Below, piece by piece: positions 45,375 through 57,600 of a DNA stretch of 64,000 nucleotides. The notes beneath the pieces were generated by a model, which was not told where the DNA came from, made no database searches, and saw only the letters and a program-made list of their open reading frames with translations. This stretch comes from Akanthomyces muscarius (Eukaryota; Ascomycota; Sordariomycetes; Hypocreales; Cordycipitaceae), in assembly GCF_028009165.1 (NCBI RefSeq), contig NC_079244.1, positions 2,666,001 through 2,730,000 on the forward strand, in the 5' to 3' direction. Position 1 is the stretch's first letter. Each line of letters begins with the position of its first letter. The translations under genes and the position numbers were made by a program.

Positions 45375-47556
45375 ATGCGTAGAGCACTCTCTTCCCGGTG
45401 GCTGACGCGGGCGTTCCATACGAGTGAGGCTTTGCCTCCGACTGGCCTGCCTCTTTTCCTTTGCCCGGCCGTAGGCCTGGCCCGACAGGTACGGTTTGCG
45501 CCGGTGCGAACGCCTCGCAACATAAACCAGCGGCGGTTGATTCATGAGGACACTGCCATCTTGAAAGAGGGTCAAAATACAGTCGACGATATTTCAGAGG
45601 AAAAACGGCAACTTCCCTTCACCTGCAGCGGCTGCGGCGCATTCACCCAGACGACCGACTCCCACCAGCTTGGTTACTACGATGTCGCTGCAAAGCGTGT
45701 GCGCACATGGCTGGACCCTCCGAAGGTTGAGCTACAAGAGAAGGATATACAGGAAAACGGTGTTATTAATAATGTCTTGAAATCCATCGACAGCGATCAA
45801 TTGACGGCGCTCGGGTTTGATGCCAGCACGTTGGTAGTTGAGGAGCGGGTTGCTGCTCGTCCTTCCAGTATGCGGTTTCTTTGCCTACTACAAGAGATAT
45901 GGTTAACTGACTGGAAATCTTTTAGTCCCGCAAGCACCAGTTTGCGAACGATGCCATGACTTGATACATCATAATGCCAAGTCAGCCTCCGGCAGAGTAC
46001 CAATGTTCCATCCGACGGTCGAGTCATTGCGAGAGACAATCGAGGAATCACCACACAAATACAACCACATATACCATGTCATTGATGCTGCCGACTTTCC
46101 CATGTCACTTATCCCAAGACTGAATGTTTTACTCGGCGACATTCCCCTGCGAACTCGGAACAGACGGTCACGAGCGGGCAAGTTTCTTCGCGACCGACAA
46201 ACGGAAATGAGCTTCATCATTACCCGCAGCGACCTGCTCGGGCCGACAAAGCAGTCTGTTGATGCTCTGATGCCGTATCTTCGAGAAGTACTGCGAGACG
46301 CTTTGGGCCGTCTTGGCAATAGAGTACGCCTGGGAAACGTTCGCTGCGTGAGCGCCAGCCACGGCTGGTGGACAAGGGATGTAAAGGAAGATATCTGGCA
46401 CAGGGGTGGCGCTGGATGGATGGTCGGCAAGGTCAATGTCGGTAAGAGTCGCCTATTTGAGGAAGTATACCCCAAGGGCCGTCTGGATCATCCGGATGCT
46501 TCAGTTGGACCCACGGCTATCGGCCGTATTCAACCAGAGGAAGAAGACGTGGACGTTGGGGATTTACTTCCTCCCGCACGAAAGGCCACCAACTATCCAG
46601 CTATGCCTATTGTCTCGTCGCTTCCTGGAACAACTGCATCGCCTATTCGAATTCCCTTCGGCAATAAGAAGGGAGAGCTGATTGATTTGCCCGGATTGGC
46701 CCGCAGTGATTTGGATCTGTTTGTCAAGGAAGAGCACAGACAATCTTTGATCATGAAAAAGCGCGTCGTGCCGGAGCAGGCCACTGTCAAACCTGGCCAG
46801 TCTCTGGTCCTTGGGGGCGGTTTGATACGGATTACCCCGTCGTCAGAGAATATAATATTCCTGATGTATAACTTTACGCCCCTAGAGGACCACATCACAA
46901 GTGACGAAAAGGCGGTTGAGTTCCAAGCGCAGACAAAGACTCTTGGCGCGCAGAAAACCATTTCTCTTCCAGACACCGCTGCGACCATCAAGCACGCAGG
47001 CAGGTTTGCCCTGGAACATGATGTTACTAGACAAAGAGCGGGACCTCTTACAAGGAAAAACGCTGTTGGTCTAAATATTGACCGACTGCCATTCCGTGTA
47101 CTGTCGGTAGATATCTTGATTGAAGGCGTCGGCTACGTTGAGATTGTAGCCCAAGTTCGCACGAGAAGCATCTACCAACAAAGGGAAGACCAGAGCGCTA
47201 CGGAAACTATGGAGGGTGCGGAGGAGAAGCCAAAATCGTCAGCATTGGCTTTGGACCCTTTTGAAGGTATGATGCGACAACGGCGAGACAATGATAAGAG
47301 CACTCATCGTTCTGCACCGATGCAGTCTCCACCAAAGTATGAAGAGGCGCAGCCTCGTGAAGTTGACCTTCCCTCTGTCGATATATACACTCCAGAAGGC
47401 CGATTCGTGGGGACACGAAAACCCATCAACGGATGGCTTAACAATAAGCCGAGGGTCCTCGCAGAGCATAAGAAAAGTCGGCCCAGAAAGAGCATGAAGG
47501 GTCAAAAGAAGAAGACTAAGTTTGAAGCCAGAGCTGCCCGGGCCCTTTCTACATGA
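45375..47556 (+). CDS. GEP3: Mitochondrial YqeH-type circularly permuted GTPase (Gep3/Mtg3)
   Basis: GTPase implicated in mitoribosome small-subunit assembly; in yeast it interacts genetically with prohibitins. Two exons, 45375-45867 and 45926-47556, give 707 residues. The N-terminus is Arg/Ser-rich without acidic residues, fitting a mitochondrial presequence. A zinc site combines CSGC (C84, C87) with CERC (C171, C174), the second pair being created across the splice junction. GTPase motifs occur in permuted order: G4-like TRSD (about 264-267), G5-like VSASHG, then G1 GKVNVGKS (332-339) and G3 DLPG. This order defines the YqeH class. The C-terminal third is long and ends in a very basic segment (KKSRPRKSMKGQKKKTK), plausible for rRNA binding. 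Confidence 0.92.
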
Positions 47557-47995
47557 AACAAGCCCACTGTACCATGATGATTGTACAATATGTATTATAG
47601 ACACGCTTTCCAATTCACAAATGTAAAATTCACCCGAATTACTGCCCCCCCCCCCTCGCGCTGTCTCTGAGCCTGCCATGACACGGGAATGTTCAGTCTC
47701 GTGCCACATTTGTAGGGTCGCCCCCCATCCGGCCTAGGCCCAATGACTAAAGTGCCCGCCAACTTTAATGGAATGATTCGCATGACGTCTTGGGCTTTTT
47801 TTACTATCCGCCATCAACAAAGCCAGCAAACAATCTTTCCCCGGGGCTACCGCGAGTCAAAAGACAAAGCATTTGAATTTCTGCTATAAAATAGACACCG
47901 AACCGTCAGCGCAAAACTCTACTGGAGCGCACGATATACCATTGCCCACAACGCGACAGACGAGGTCGAAACCCCCATTTTACACAACCGCCACC
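47557..47995. other. Intergenic, GEP3 3' UTR and YPI1 promoter
   Basis: This 439-bp spacer includes a C10 run near 47646 and a CA-rich leader before YPI1. No further feature. Confidence 0.5.
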
Positions 47996-48562
47996 ATGTC
48001 GCAGGAGACTTCACAGCGCAACGTACCAACGCCGTCGGTGTCCCAGACGACAACGGTCTCTACCACATCACAAAATTCTTCAGATTCTGCGCCAAGGATA
48101 CTGCGCCTTCGTGGACGGCACAACGCCAACGGACGATCGGTGCAGTGGGCAGAGGACGTGGTGGACAATGAGGGAATGGGCAGGAAGAGCTCCAAAGGTA
48201 CGTGTGCGGCCCTGAGCATTTGACCCGAAATATCTTTCTGACGTGGTTTTCTCTCTCTCTCTCTCTCTCGAATAGTATGCTGCATCTACCATAAGCCGAA
48301 AGCCGTCGACGAATCGAGCGACGAGTCTAGCTCCGATTCTTCGTCAGACTCCGATTCAGATTACGAGGATAGGATGCGCAGGGGGAAGGTGCGCGACGGC
48401 AAGGGCCATGACAAAGATGGGGATCACGAGGGATGCGACCACGCTCATGACCACGACCACGACAAGCCGCGCGAGAAGCAGAAGCGAGCGCCAAGCCCGA
48501 ATGCCTATGAAAAGGTCCCTAAGCCGAAGCGCAAAGAGGAACCTACGGAGAAGAAGCAGTAG
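47996..48562 (+). CDS. YPI1: Type 1 protein phosphatase regulator Ypi1 (inhibitor-3)
   Basis: Small, intrinsically disordered regulator of the PP1 catalytic subunit Glc7. Two exons, 47996-48197 and 48276-48562, give 162 residues. The PP1-docking core reads SVQWAEDVVDNEGMG followed by KVCCIYHKP. The RVxF-type site (RSVQW) and the CCIYHKP element are diagnostic for the family; the intron falls between these two parts. The tail has an acidic Ser/Asp-rich block (CK2-like sites), a His/Asp-rich stretch that could bind metal, and a Lys-rich end. The 78-bp intron has an unusual pure CT polypyrimidine tract (48251-48269). Tail-to-tail with the GatC-like gene. Confidence 0.92.
48251..48269 (+). repeat. 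CT microsatellite forming the polypyrimidine tract of the YPI1 intron
   Basis: Nineteen bases of perfect CT repeat end six bases before the AATAG acceptor. Length changes here could affect splicing efficiency. Confidence 0.9.
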
Positions 48563-48818
48563 ATTTCTCGGGAAGGATTTATTTTATTTTTATCAAGAAA
48601 AGATGGTTATGCATAGCGTCGGCATGGGATTAGGGGGTTACGAATGGAACATATGTTGAAGAAGGATGATTTTCTAAAGCGGATGCATTGAAAGTCTTGG
48701 TATATTTCAGGCCGAGCATACCGTGGTGGCTAATTTACATGGGCAATCCGCCCAAGGGTATCATGAGTGTTTGTACAAGCGGTGGATGTAGCCGTCTCCC
48801 TCTCAATCTACAACGCCT

Positions 48819-49388
48819 CTACGGCTTCTTTGCGCTTTCGACCACAAAATACTTGCCAGCCTTCTTCGAGGCTGTAGAAAGAGCATCCCAGTTCTCTGCT
48901 TCCGATTCAATCTTCTCCTTGACTCTCCTCGGGCGCTTGTAGTGGCCTACTCGCGTCTCCTTGGCAAGTGCTTCTTTAAGGTCGTCCAATCCAATTGCGC
49001 TCTCTCTCCGGCCGCCTTCTGTCTCGTCTCGTATTGCCTGAAGGGGTTCCAGCCCTGTAGTGTCGACTCGTTGGACCGCTTTGACGAAATGTAGCTGGCT
49101 TTGCAAGGTCGCAATCATCGATGCCTCTTCCTCCTCCGATTTGGGAAGCGGTAGCGCAGATAGCTTGAGCAGGTGATGTAGCTGTGCAGATGTAATGGTC
49201 TCGGCGGGCGACGCGTCACTGTCAGCTAGAAGTGAGCGGACAGACCACGTTGGCTGAGCGAGAATTTTGTGCGCAGTTGAAGCTTTGGTTGATAGAGCGG
49301 CTTTGCGATGTTGGAATGAGACGAGCTGCGAAACGGGCCGGTGGACGGCAGCTCTGCACCGGAAGCAGATGGAGCTGGAGGAAATCAT
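48819..49388 (-). CDS. Mitochondrial Glu-tRNA(Gln) amidotransferase subunit C-like protein
   Basis: Intronless gene encoding 189 residues. ATG 49388 is the first ATG in the frame. In the family, GatC stabilises the GatA/GatB enzyme that converts Glu-tRNA(Gln) to Gln-tRNA(Gln); fungi may use an alternative third subunit (GatF). The N-terminus is Ser/Arg/Cys-rich, compatible with a mitochondrial presequence. The GatC-like core includes LHHLLKLSALPLP, a helix with ATLQSQLHFVKAVQ, and VDTTGLEPLQAIRDE. The C-terminal half is a fungal extension ending in WDALSTASKKAGKYFVVESA. Head-to-head with SEC17 (337 bp). Confidence 0.8.
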   Translation of the reverse strand: MISSSSICFRCRAAVHRPVSQLVSFQHRKAALSTKASTAHKILAQPTWSVRSLLADSDASPAETITSAQLHHLLKLSALPLPKSEEEEASMIATLQSQLHFVKAVQRVDTTGLEPLQAIRDETEGGRRESAIGLDDLKEALAKETRVGHYKRPRRVKEKIESEAENWDALSTASKKAGKYFVVESAKKP

Positions 49389-49725
49389 TTCGATCCTATA
49401 TTTTCCCGGTACTGGCCAGATGGTGAAATGCGACGATGGTGGCGCCGAACCGAAAAAGTTCACGCTGAGAACACGGTTTGTGAAGCTTAATCCCTGGAAG
49501 CAGCTTGTTGCAGCGATCTAAATAGTGGGGCAAGGCGAGACGGCAACGACGCCGGGCGGTCAGGCGGCGAGCGTCATAGGCCAAGCTAGCAGCGGCTGTG
49601 TTGACTACGTATCACTTCCACATGCGACCACTGTCCTTTTTAGAACCTGCAATATAGGAGACGTGACGTCGCAAACATCTTCGACAACGCTCTGAGAATC
49701 AGTTTCGAGATTGCCATCCTCCACC
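49389..49725. promoter_or_regulatory. Bidirectional promoter GatC-like gene / SEC17
   Basis: 337 bp between start codons. GC-rich in the middle, with a TCCACC leader before SEC17. No CCAAT box noticed. Confidence 0.45.
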
Positions 49726-50831
49726 ATGGCCCAAGACCCTCGTGCTCTGCTCCAAAAGGTGCGCCGAGGATAACCCCTCCCCCACTCCCGAAACTTGTTG
49801 GAGACAGCCAGATCTGACCGTTGCGCCGTTGCCCAAGTACAGGCCGAGAAGACGCTGCAAGGAGCTGGCAGCGGCTTCAGCTTTTTCGGCGGCCGCGAGG
49901 ACAAATACCAGAATGCCGCCGACTTATTTGTCCAGGCGGCCAACGCCTTCAAGATGCAAAAGCAGGGTTAGTACAGGCAAAACCGCGCTGCGCTGCGCCA
50001 CCGGCATCGAGTTTAACATTTTTGTGCCTACACGGATAGATCTTGATGCCGGAAAGGCTTTTGAAAAGGCTGCCGAAGTCTTCACCAAGAACCTCAACGA
50101 ACCCGACGACGCCGCCAACAGCTTGATCGACGCCTTCAAGGCCTACCGCAAGACCGACCCCCAGTCTGCTGTCCGATGCGTGAAGGTGGCGATCCAGCGC
50201 TATTGCGCCAAGGGCAACTTCAGAAGAGCCGCCAGCCAGCAGGAGGCTCTTGCTGAAGTTTATGAGCAGGAGCTCAACGACCCCAAGAGCGCGCTGGAAG
50301 CCTGCGAGTCTGCTGCCTCGTGGTATGAGGGAGACAATGCCACAGCGTAAATTCCCCTTATTTGTCCCCATTCACATGTTTGGGGTGCGCGCCTGTATGA
50401 CTGACATTTTTTTTAGCCTCGCGAACAAGCTGTGGATCAAGGTTGCCGACATGGCCGCTCTGGAGGGAGACTACTACAAGGCCATTGAGAACTACGAAAA
50501 GGTTGCCGCGGTGTCGATTAACAACAACCTGATGAAGTACAGTGTCAAGGAGTACTTCCTCAAGTCTGGTATCTGCCACCTCGCCAGCGGTGACATGGTC
50601 GCCACCAACCGCGCTCTCGAAAAGTACCGCGAGATGGATCCTTCCTTTGCTACGCAGCGCGAGCACCTTCTGCTCGTCGACCTTAGCGAGGCGGTCGAGG
50701 CCAAGAGCCAAGAACAGTTTGCCGACAAGCTTTATCAGTACGATCAGATGAGCAAGCTGGACAAGTGGAAGCTAAGCATGCTGGTGAAGGTCAAGGATGG
50801 TATCCAGGAAGCCGATGACGAGTTTGCTTAA
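49726..50831 (+). CDS. SEC17: Alpha-SNAP, vesicular fusion protein Sec17
   Basis: Adaptor that recruits the AAA ATPase Sec18/NSF to SNARE complexes for disassembly after membrane fusion. Four exons: 49726-49758, 49843-49966, 50040-50346 and 50417-50831, giving 292 residues, the same length as yeast Sec17. The N-terminal AEKTLQGAGSGFSFFGG includes the membrane-binding FF loop. TPR-like helical hairpins follow (AGKAFEKAAEVF, AANSLIDAFKAYRK, AASQQEALAEVYEQEL, YYKAIENYEKVA). The C-terminal helix, with KLDKWKLSMLVKVKDGI, is the Sec18-stimulating end. All intron phases agree. A GTTAGT donor is used for intron 2. Confidence 0.96.
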
Positions 50832-51520
50832 TCTTAGACTGCACAGTATTTTGGTTACGGCGTATAATAAATAAACTCTTTTTCCCCGCTTCTGCTGCTT
50901 GATTGTTGCTCACACCTGTGTTGCTTTATTCATAGTAATTGATGATGGACCCTCCGTCGTACGCTGGTCTTTGTATGATGTAACTGGCTGTCACTGGCTG
51001 ATGTGGCGTGCGGCGGCGGCCACAGACACTCGCTTTCTACCAAATTTACTGCACTAGTAACAGTTTCCGACAGTCCGATGATTTGAAGAGTTTTTCGGAA
51101 GAGTAGAAAAATAAATTGAGAATGTACACTGTAAAGCGATTAGCTATCGGGCTACGCGCAGACCAGCCGCCCTCAGGCGCCCCACATTTATGTTCCTATG
51201 GTGGCATCCGAGTCTCGCTCCCAAGCACGCCTATCCTCATCACCTCATTCCTCCTTGCTCTTGGCTTTCGGTTCTATTGCACCAGACTGTGCCTCTGAGT
51301 GGCCTTATTCTTATACCCTGACGCATCGTCTGTCTAGGCGTCGATCGGCTCCAGCTTGACGAAGTGCCCGCTCCGACGCCCGTGCAGCCGCGCTCCGATC
51401 TAACGAATGGGCACGATCGAATTCCCGAATAAACCGTCTCGAATCGCACATCCGCTAGCTGGAATCGACCACTTAGCTTTTCCAACGCGAGGTCGCGACG
51501 GCCTCTGACCTATATCCCTC
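50832..51520. other. Intergenic, SEC17 to GID5
   Basis: This 689-bp spacer holds the SEC17 3' UTR (AATAAATAAAC near 50867) and the GID5 promoter. No open frame or RNA gene supported. Confidence 0.5.
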
Positions 51521-54500
51521 ATGTCTCGCCCGCAGAACTCCCCGATCCTCGCGCAGCTGCGTGGCGCAAAGACCTTTCCCGAACAGACGGCCGCACTTCA
51601 GGCGCTCAAGAATGAAATCGTGGGACATGTCCAGAGAAAGGAAGAGTGGGTGTCAGTGGGTGTGTTGGACCCCATCGTGAGGTCTCTGGCGTCGACCAGG
51701 GCTCCTCTCAAGATGAACGGCAAGGATGCACAACAGTTGCCCACCATGCGCCCACTCTCCGAGGAAGATAGCGTTAAGCTGCAAGCTCTACAGCTTGTGA
51801 GCAGCTTTGCGAGTGGTACGTGCGAAATATAAGACATATCCAGAGTGACAATGCGCTGATACTAGACCGAAGGCGGCCCTGCTTTCCTACCGCCGCTCAA
51901 CGCCGCCATGGCCCTCCCCGCGATTTTGAACAATATCTCGCCTGCTTCTGCCCCGACACAGATCATCGCCGCTGCCTTCAAAGCTCTCACAACTATTGCT
52001 GATGCAGCCTTGCTAGCATCGCCGTCCTGCAATTTTAGCGTCGAAGCCATCGCCGATCACGTCTTCATCCCGCAGCACATTGAATCGCTCAGCACCATCC
52101 TAGCTTCATCATCTGCCCAAGGAGCGGCTCTGCCGGTTTTAAAGCAGAACAATCTCGCTATGGGAATAATATCTCGCCTGTGCCGCGAAGAGCGTCACCA
52201 ACAAGCGCTTGCGGCTGGCGGCGTGTTGGACTTGCTGGCTACGCAACTCGCCAGCATTGCTGTCCGCGATGGCTTCGTCGTGCCGGGTGCGGAAGAGGCG
52301 GCTCGCAAAGACATAATCTCTGGAGCATTCCCTGTAGCAGCGAAAAAGAGCGCCAAGATTGGACCGATTCTAGAGACCATCAGTGCCATCATAGGGGATT
52401 CCAAGTACCGTGCGACTCGCTTGGTCAATTCGCCGTCTATTCTAGCGGTGTTCCCTGCAATAGAGGCCCGCCACTTTCCTCAGAATGGAATTAGCAGAAG
52501 TCAAGATACGGACAACAACTCTGGAGTGGAACTTTTCAGACCTAAATGGCTGACAGCCATGGAATACCTTCTTCCGGCTGTTGTCATTCCACAGACACGA
52601 AGTGGCACAGCGACGCCATTCTCCCATTCCGACTATGTTGAATCAAAGACTAGTCGCAAAGGTAAGCCAGGCTTTATGACAGAGACTGTTCGCTTCCACG
52701 TACCTGGGCACAACGGAGCGTACCCAGCCTCAGATATAGAAAGTCCTATCATTCCCTGGCTCGTTTATTTGGTACGATCGCTAGACGAAAGAGAACGCCT
52801 TGCCGCGCTGTCTGTTCTTGCTTCGCTCTTCAGAGCTGGTCTCTGTATGACAATTGCACGAGAAACGACTCTGGCTATGTTGGTGGTTCCGATACTCACC
52901 CACAGTATCGAAAAAAACGATAAAGAAAGCAAAGAGATCAACGAGGTCGAAGGCATTGACGACCCTAAGACTGCGATTAGGCATTTCGTGCTGGAGCAAG
53001 CCCCGGTCGTCCTCGCACGCCTCATCACCGACTGCGAGTTCCTGCAGAAGGCGGCTTTCGACTGCGATGCCGTCAAAGTACTCACAAAACTACTCAAGGG
53101 CACTTACCGGCCGCTTCCACAACTGGAACCCCAATATTGGTCATCCCACGTCGATGAAGGAATGGAGATAGAGGCCACGTCACCAACGTATCGACTAGGC
53201 GACAGCGGCGTCCATCCTGTCATGGCTCACCGCATTCGAACGCGCGAAGCTGCGCTCAAAGCAATTGGGGCGATTGCTGCATGCAAAGAGGATTACAGGA
53301 AAGCCCTGGTGCTCGAAGACTTTGTACCATACATAGTAGAGTCGCTCAGCGAGTTTCCTGGAAAACCTCGCCAACCCAAAGATCGCAAGGACAAGGCCCC
53401 AGCCGAACCACCTCGTAGCAGCCCCGATCCCGACTATGGCACCAACCCCGTCGGTGTACTTGTTGCCGCCTGCTTCGTGGCTAGGATGCTGTCGAGGTCT
53501 GTCCATACGTCCCGGACCGCACTGATTGACCACAACATTGCAGCGCCTATTCTCAATGCCATGAAGCACTCTGATGTCCACCTGCAGATTGCTGCGACTG
53601 CAACGGTCACTAACTTGGTCGTTTCTGTCAGCCCATCGAAAGAGGTACGTGACATTTGACAATCACGAAATCTTGAGCTAACTCTGTGCAGTACCTCACA
53701 GAGCATGGGGTAATGAAGGTTCTTTGCGAGCATGCCCACTCCTTCAACCCCGCGCTTCGGCTAAACGCACTTTGGGGACTGAAGCACTTCGTCGATGGGG
53801 TTTCGGCCAGCATGAAGAAGACGTGCCTGGAACAACTAGAGCCTGGCTGGCTAATTCAGCTAATCAGTGATCAAGAGCAGGATGAAGACATGTACGCATC
53901 GAGAATGGGAGATGACCTGGATGAGGAAATGGATGGTGAGCAGCCGTCCGGCCCACCACGTTGGCTATACGCAGCCGACGGCTCTATCTGCTTTTTAGAT
54001 GCGTCGGAATCTTCCAAGCTTCGTCAAATTGAGGACTATTTATCCTCCATCCGCGAATCTGAAAGCAACCCGAGCCCAAAGGCGCGCAACGATATTGTCG
54101 CAGTCCAGGAGCAAGGCGTTGATTTTATCCGCAACCTCATCGGAAGAGTCGACGGAGTTACTGGAGCAGACTCGTCCACTGAGAACCCTGAAGTCATCGA
54201 CTATCTATTTAAGTCATTGGGGCAGGACCGTCTGTTCGATATCTTGGCCACCAAGCTGCGCGCCAGGGTTATTCATCCTTTCTCGCGGAACACACGGTCT
54301 GCGGGTCGCGAAACCAAAATTGTGCATCCAAATGCGCGCATTGTCGCTGTCGTGATTTACATTTTGACTCACATTGCGGCAACCGGCCCGCGCTACTGCC
54401 AGCTCGTCATGTCGCAGACGGAGCTCCTCAAACTCCTGGTGCAGCAGGCCAGCAACAAGGACTGCGAAGTGCGCCTAGCATTGTGCCGTCTGCTCTACAA

Positions 54501-54675
54501 TCTGACGACCAAGGACAATGGGGCGGATTCGCAAGCATGCGCGCAGCGGGCCGCAGAGCTCAGGCGTCTTGGCTTTTCTTCCAAGATTGAGACTTTGATG
54601 AAGCAGGATAGGGACCTGAATGTCCGAGAGAACGCTAGGATGGCCGCTTGGCTCATTGACAACCCTGCCAGTTGA
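51521..54675 (+). CDS. GID5: Armadillo-repeat subunit Gid5/Vid28 of the GID/CTLH ubiquitin ligase
   Basis: Orthologue-type match to ARMC8/Vid28, the scaffold that holds substrate receptors in the GID E3 complex degrading gluconeogenic enzymes. Three exons: 51521-51815, 51873-53644 and 53692-54675, giving 1016 residues. The protein is made of armadillo-like helical repeats, for example QIIAAAFKALTTIADAAL, AALSVLASLFRAGL, LQIAATATVTNLVVSV, LRLNALWGLKHFV and VRLALCRLLYNLT. The C-terminal ending has ENARMAAWLIDNP, conserved in the family. The acceptor of intron 1 is AAG at 51870-51872. A nearer TAG (51863-51865) lies about six bases from the likely branch point and would break the frame. The family call rests on the repeat pattern and the C-terminus. 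Confidence 0.88.
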
Positions 54676-57600
54676 AAAAGAGGAGTATTATACAGCAGCA
54701 CATCGTTATTTCTGTCTTGACCAAGCAGCAGCGGGACATGATGTAATACAATTTGGTACGGAGAGCACGAGGGTTGTGGATGCTACATAATTTTTGAAAA
54801 GTTTTTATTCTGTTTCTGCTGGGGTTTTTCTTTTCATGGTCTAGCCTTACAACGGTTTGAACGGATTGTGTTGAATGAGAAAAGAAGTAATAAATTGATC
54901 AAACATACTTGGACGCAGAGCGCAGTGAGGACTTCAGCGTGTGCGGCTAGAATATACTTCGCAGTACCTATACAGGTATTTCCCTGACCGGCTTAATCTA
55001 CCGGCAAGAACGTCCATACCACGCATTTTGTGTATTGCGTTTACAAAGAAAATCGCTACTGGTACATGCTCGTGACCAGCCGACCTGGACCCTGGGGAGC
55101 CAAAACCAAATGGTCATCGACATGAGCATCGCCGCATACCAGTGAGCGGACCGATTGCGTGAATGTTTCACTAGTGACGGCAGAGTAGCGCAAGCTCTAA
55201 CGCCCAGAGGTAGAAATTAAACGTCTTTATTGGAGGGACCAAGAGTCAAAGATCTAGGGTTTTCAATGTACGGGTTTGACCATCACGGCAACATGGCTCA
55301 CCTTGCTTCAGCCCCAGCCTCCTCCTACCGCGCCCAATATATTGTCTCACATGCCGTGTCTTTCCGCAACACCATCTTCCTTCCCGCCGGGAGCGCCATT
55401 TACGTGCCAAAGATCCAAGACTCGCTAGCCTTTAAAGGGCATTCAATTACAGACTTGAATGGGTAAAACGGTTTTTCTAGTCTCTCCGTCTCCCGTGACG
55501 GGCCGATCAGCGGCCGGAAGGAGCTACATCCGTCGCGAGACCGATGACATGCCACGAGGTATGCTGGGACGGGACAAAAAGGCTTAGAGGTGAAACATGT
55601 TTGGGATCATTTAAAGTCAAGCCGAGTGAGAATCCCAGGATCTCGGGACTTTTGCCACTCCTGTGAGTTGAAACTCCCTTGCTGAGCTCTGGCGCGAGCA
55701 AGAGTCACCCAAGGCAGACGGGTGAAAAGGTCTCATTATTGTTCAGCGGTGAATGATTGTTTTTTGATTGCCCATGTATACCGATTGATACATTATTGCA
55801 AACATGCAGCTGAAATGAAGACAGATTCCACGAGGAAGGTGATATTGAGAATGTCACTCGGGATTCGCGTGTTACGACACCTTGTGCCATGTCTATGGTA
55901 CAACACGGGAAGAACACTTCCGGACACAGAGGGTTACCAATCATTGCAGAAATTATGTGAGGATTGAAAAGAAAAGAAGAAAACAACTATGTTGACTGTG
56001 AGTCAGTATTTCTTGAAAGCAGTTTGTGCAGGAAGTGAAGGAAGCAAAAAGATACTGCCCACGTGGGATGGCATGCCGCTCTGTAAGGACCAGGATCAAG
56101 ATGAGTTCGCTACAAGCTGGCACTTGGGTAGCCTACCGGGCCTACGTGCCTACTTGCACTAGCAAAAGCAAAGCAGGCGTGTCTACTTCCGGGGGTTGTT
56201 GAGTGGAGGGATGCAACCGGATGCATACTGGTAGTGGTCACCAGCGGCAAAAGCAATTTTCAACGCTGCAATGACCAGGTCAGGCAAGATCATCCATGGC
56301 GATCTCTACCAGTGCAGCAAGATGGACACTTGTTAGCTATGCTGGGGCAGGAAAAGATGCGACGGGGCGTGGCCATTCCCTTGAAAGCGAAGGCGTTTTG
56401 GGCGCAACGGTTCATCATGCATGGGGGAGTCAGGTCGGCGATTGACTCACAGGATTGTCTATCAAGAAGCTCGGCGCGAGGAGCGGAACGGCCACAACTA
56501 CGGCTCTTTTGCTTTTTATGGCAAGGACAGGTTCTACCTCGCGGGTGTGTGTGCGTGAGCTAAGCATGCCAAGAATGCCATGTCTTTAATTTTCACTCCC
56601 ATTCGCGCCAAAAACTGGTAGGGGTTCATTGTTGCAGGCCAGGGCTCGCGGTTGAGGAAAAAAAGAAAAGGGAGGGAGGCTGTGAGACAATATATTCCAC
56701 ACACCCTGTTGCGGTGGCGGGTGTGACTGAGATGGGAAAAAGCCATGTGCCGCAGATGGGCTCCCAGTGAGACCGCATAAAGAAGGCATTCTTTTCCTTA
56801 CTGCTCAGTAGTTCAACATGTTGCGGACTATTACCGAGAGGACTGGGATGAACCGGTGCCGCAAATCGTTGACAAGTTGGGGTAGAGACTTCATCCTTGC
56901 TCTTCGGGCTGCGTGTCTTGAACGACTTTTCGATGGAAAATGCGCAGATTACACGCTGACGTTTGGCGCGCATCATCGTGTCTACATCACAAACACGTTC
57001 CGCGTCGATGGACAACAAGGAATGAAGCTGCTCAGGCTGGCTATAGATACTAAGAAGCTACAACAAAGACCACACCACGAAAGGGATACAAACTCATCAA
57101 GGGTCAAGTCTTGTGTCCGACAATCTGCCTCGGGGAGGAACGGGCCGTAGCCGCCGCCCGTCAAAACCCTCTCCCTTTCAGTGGCGCATGACTCTCCGTA
57201 GTGTGCACTGCGGATTGGTTCCCGCGATTTAGCAAAGTCCAAGTGTCTTGCTTTTTCCCTTCCTGATCACCTGCTGCTTGCTTTTCTTCAGTTTAGCTCA
57301 ATTGCTCAATGTCTTGACTGAAGCTTTTTTCATTCATTTCCTTTTTCTTATTCGGATTGTGTGTCTCTTGTACCCTGGCGACCGTTGCAAAAGCGAGTCG
57401 ATTGGCGGTGTGATGAGATGTGCCAGAGAAGAAATGTCTGGTCTCAGGACGCCAAGCAAGCCACAAAAGCAGAATGAAGTAGATTGAAAAGAAGGAAATT
57501 AGGAACGCTACGGAATGCGATAAAAGGAAAACGTGGCAACGGCTTTTTCTTTTTCGGCGTGAAGCTGTGGAGTTGTCGTTGAGTGTTTGCAGCGTGGGGG

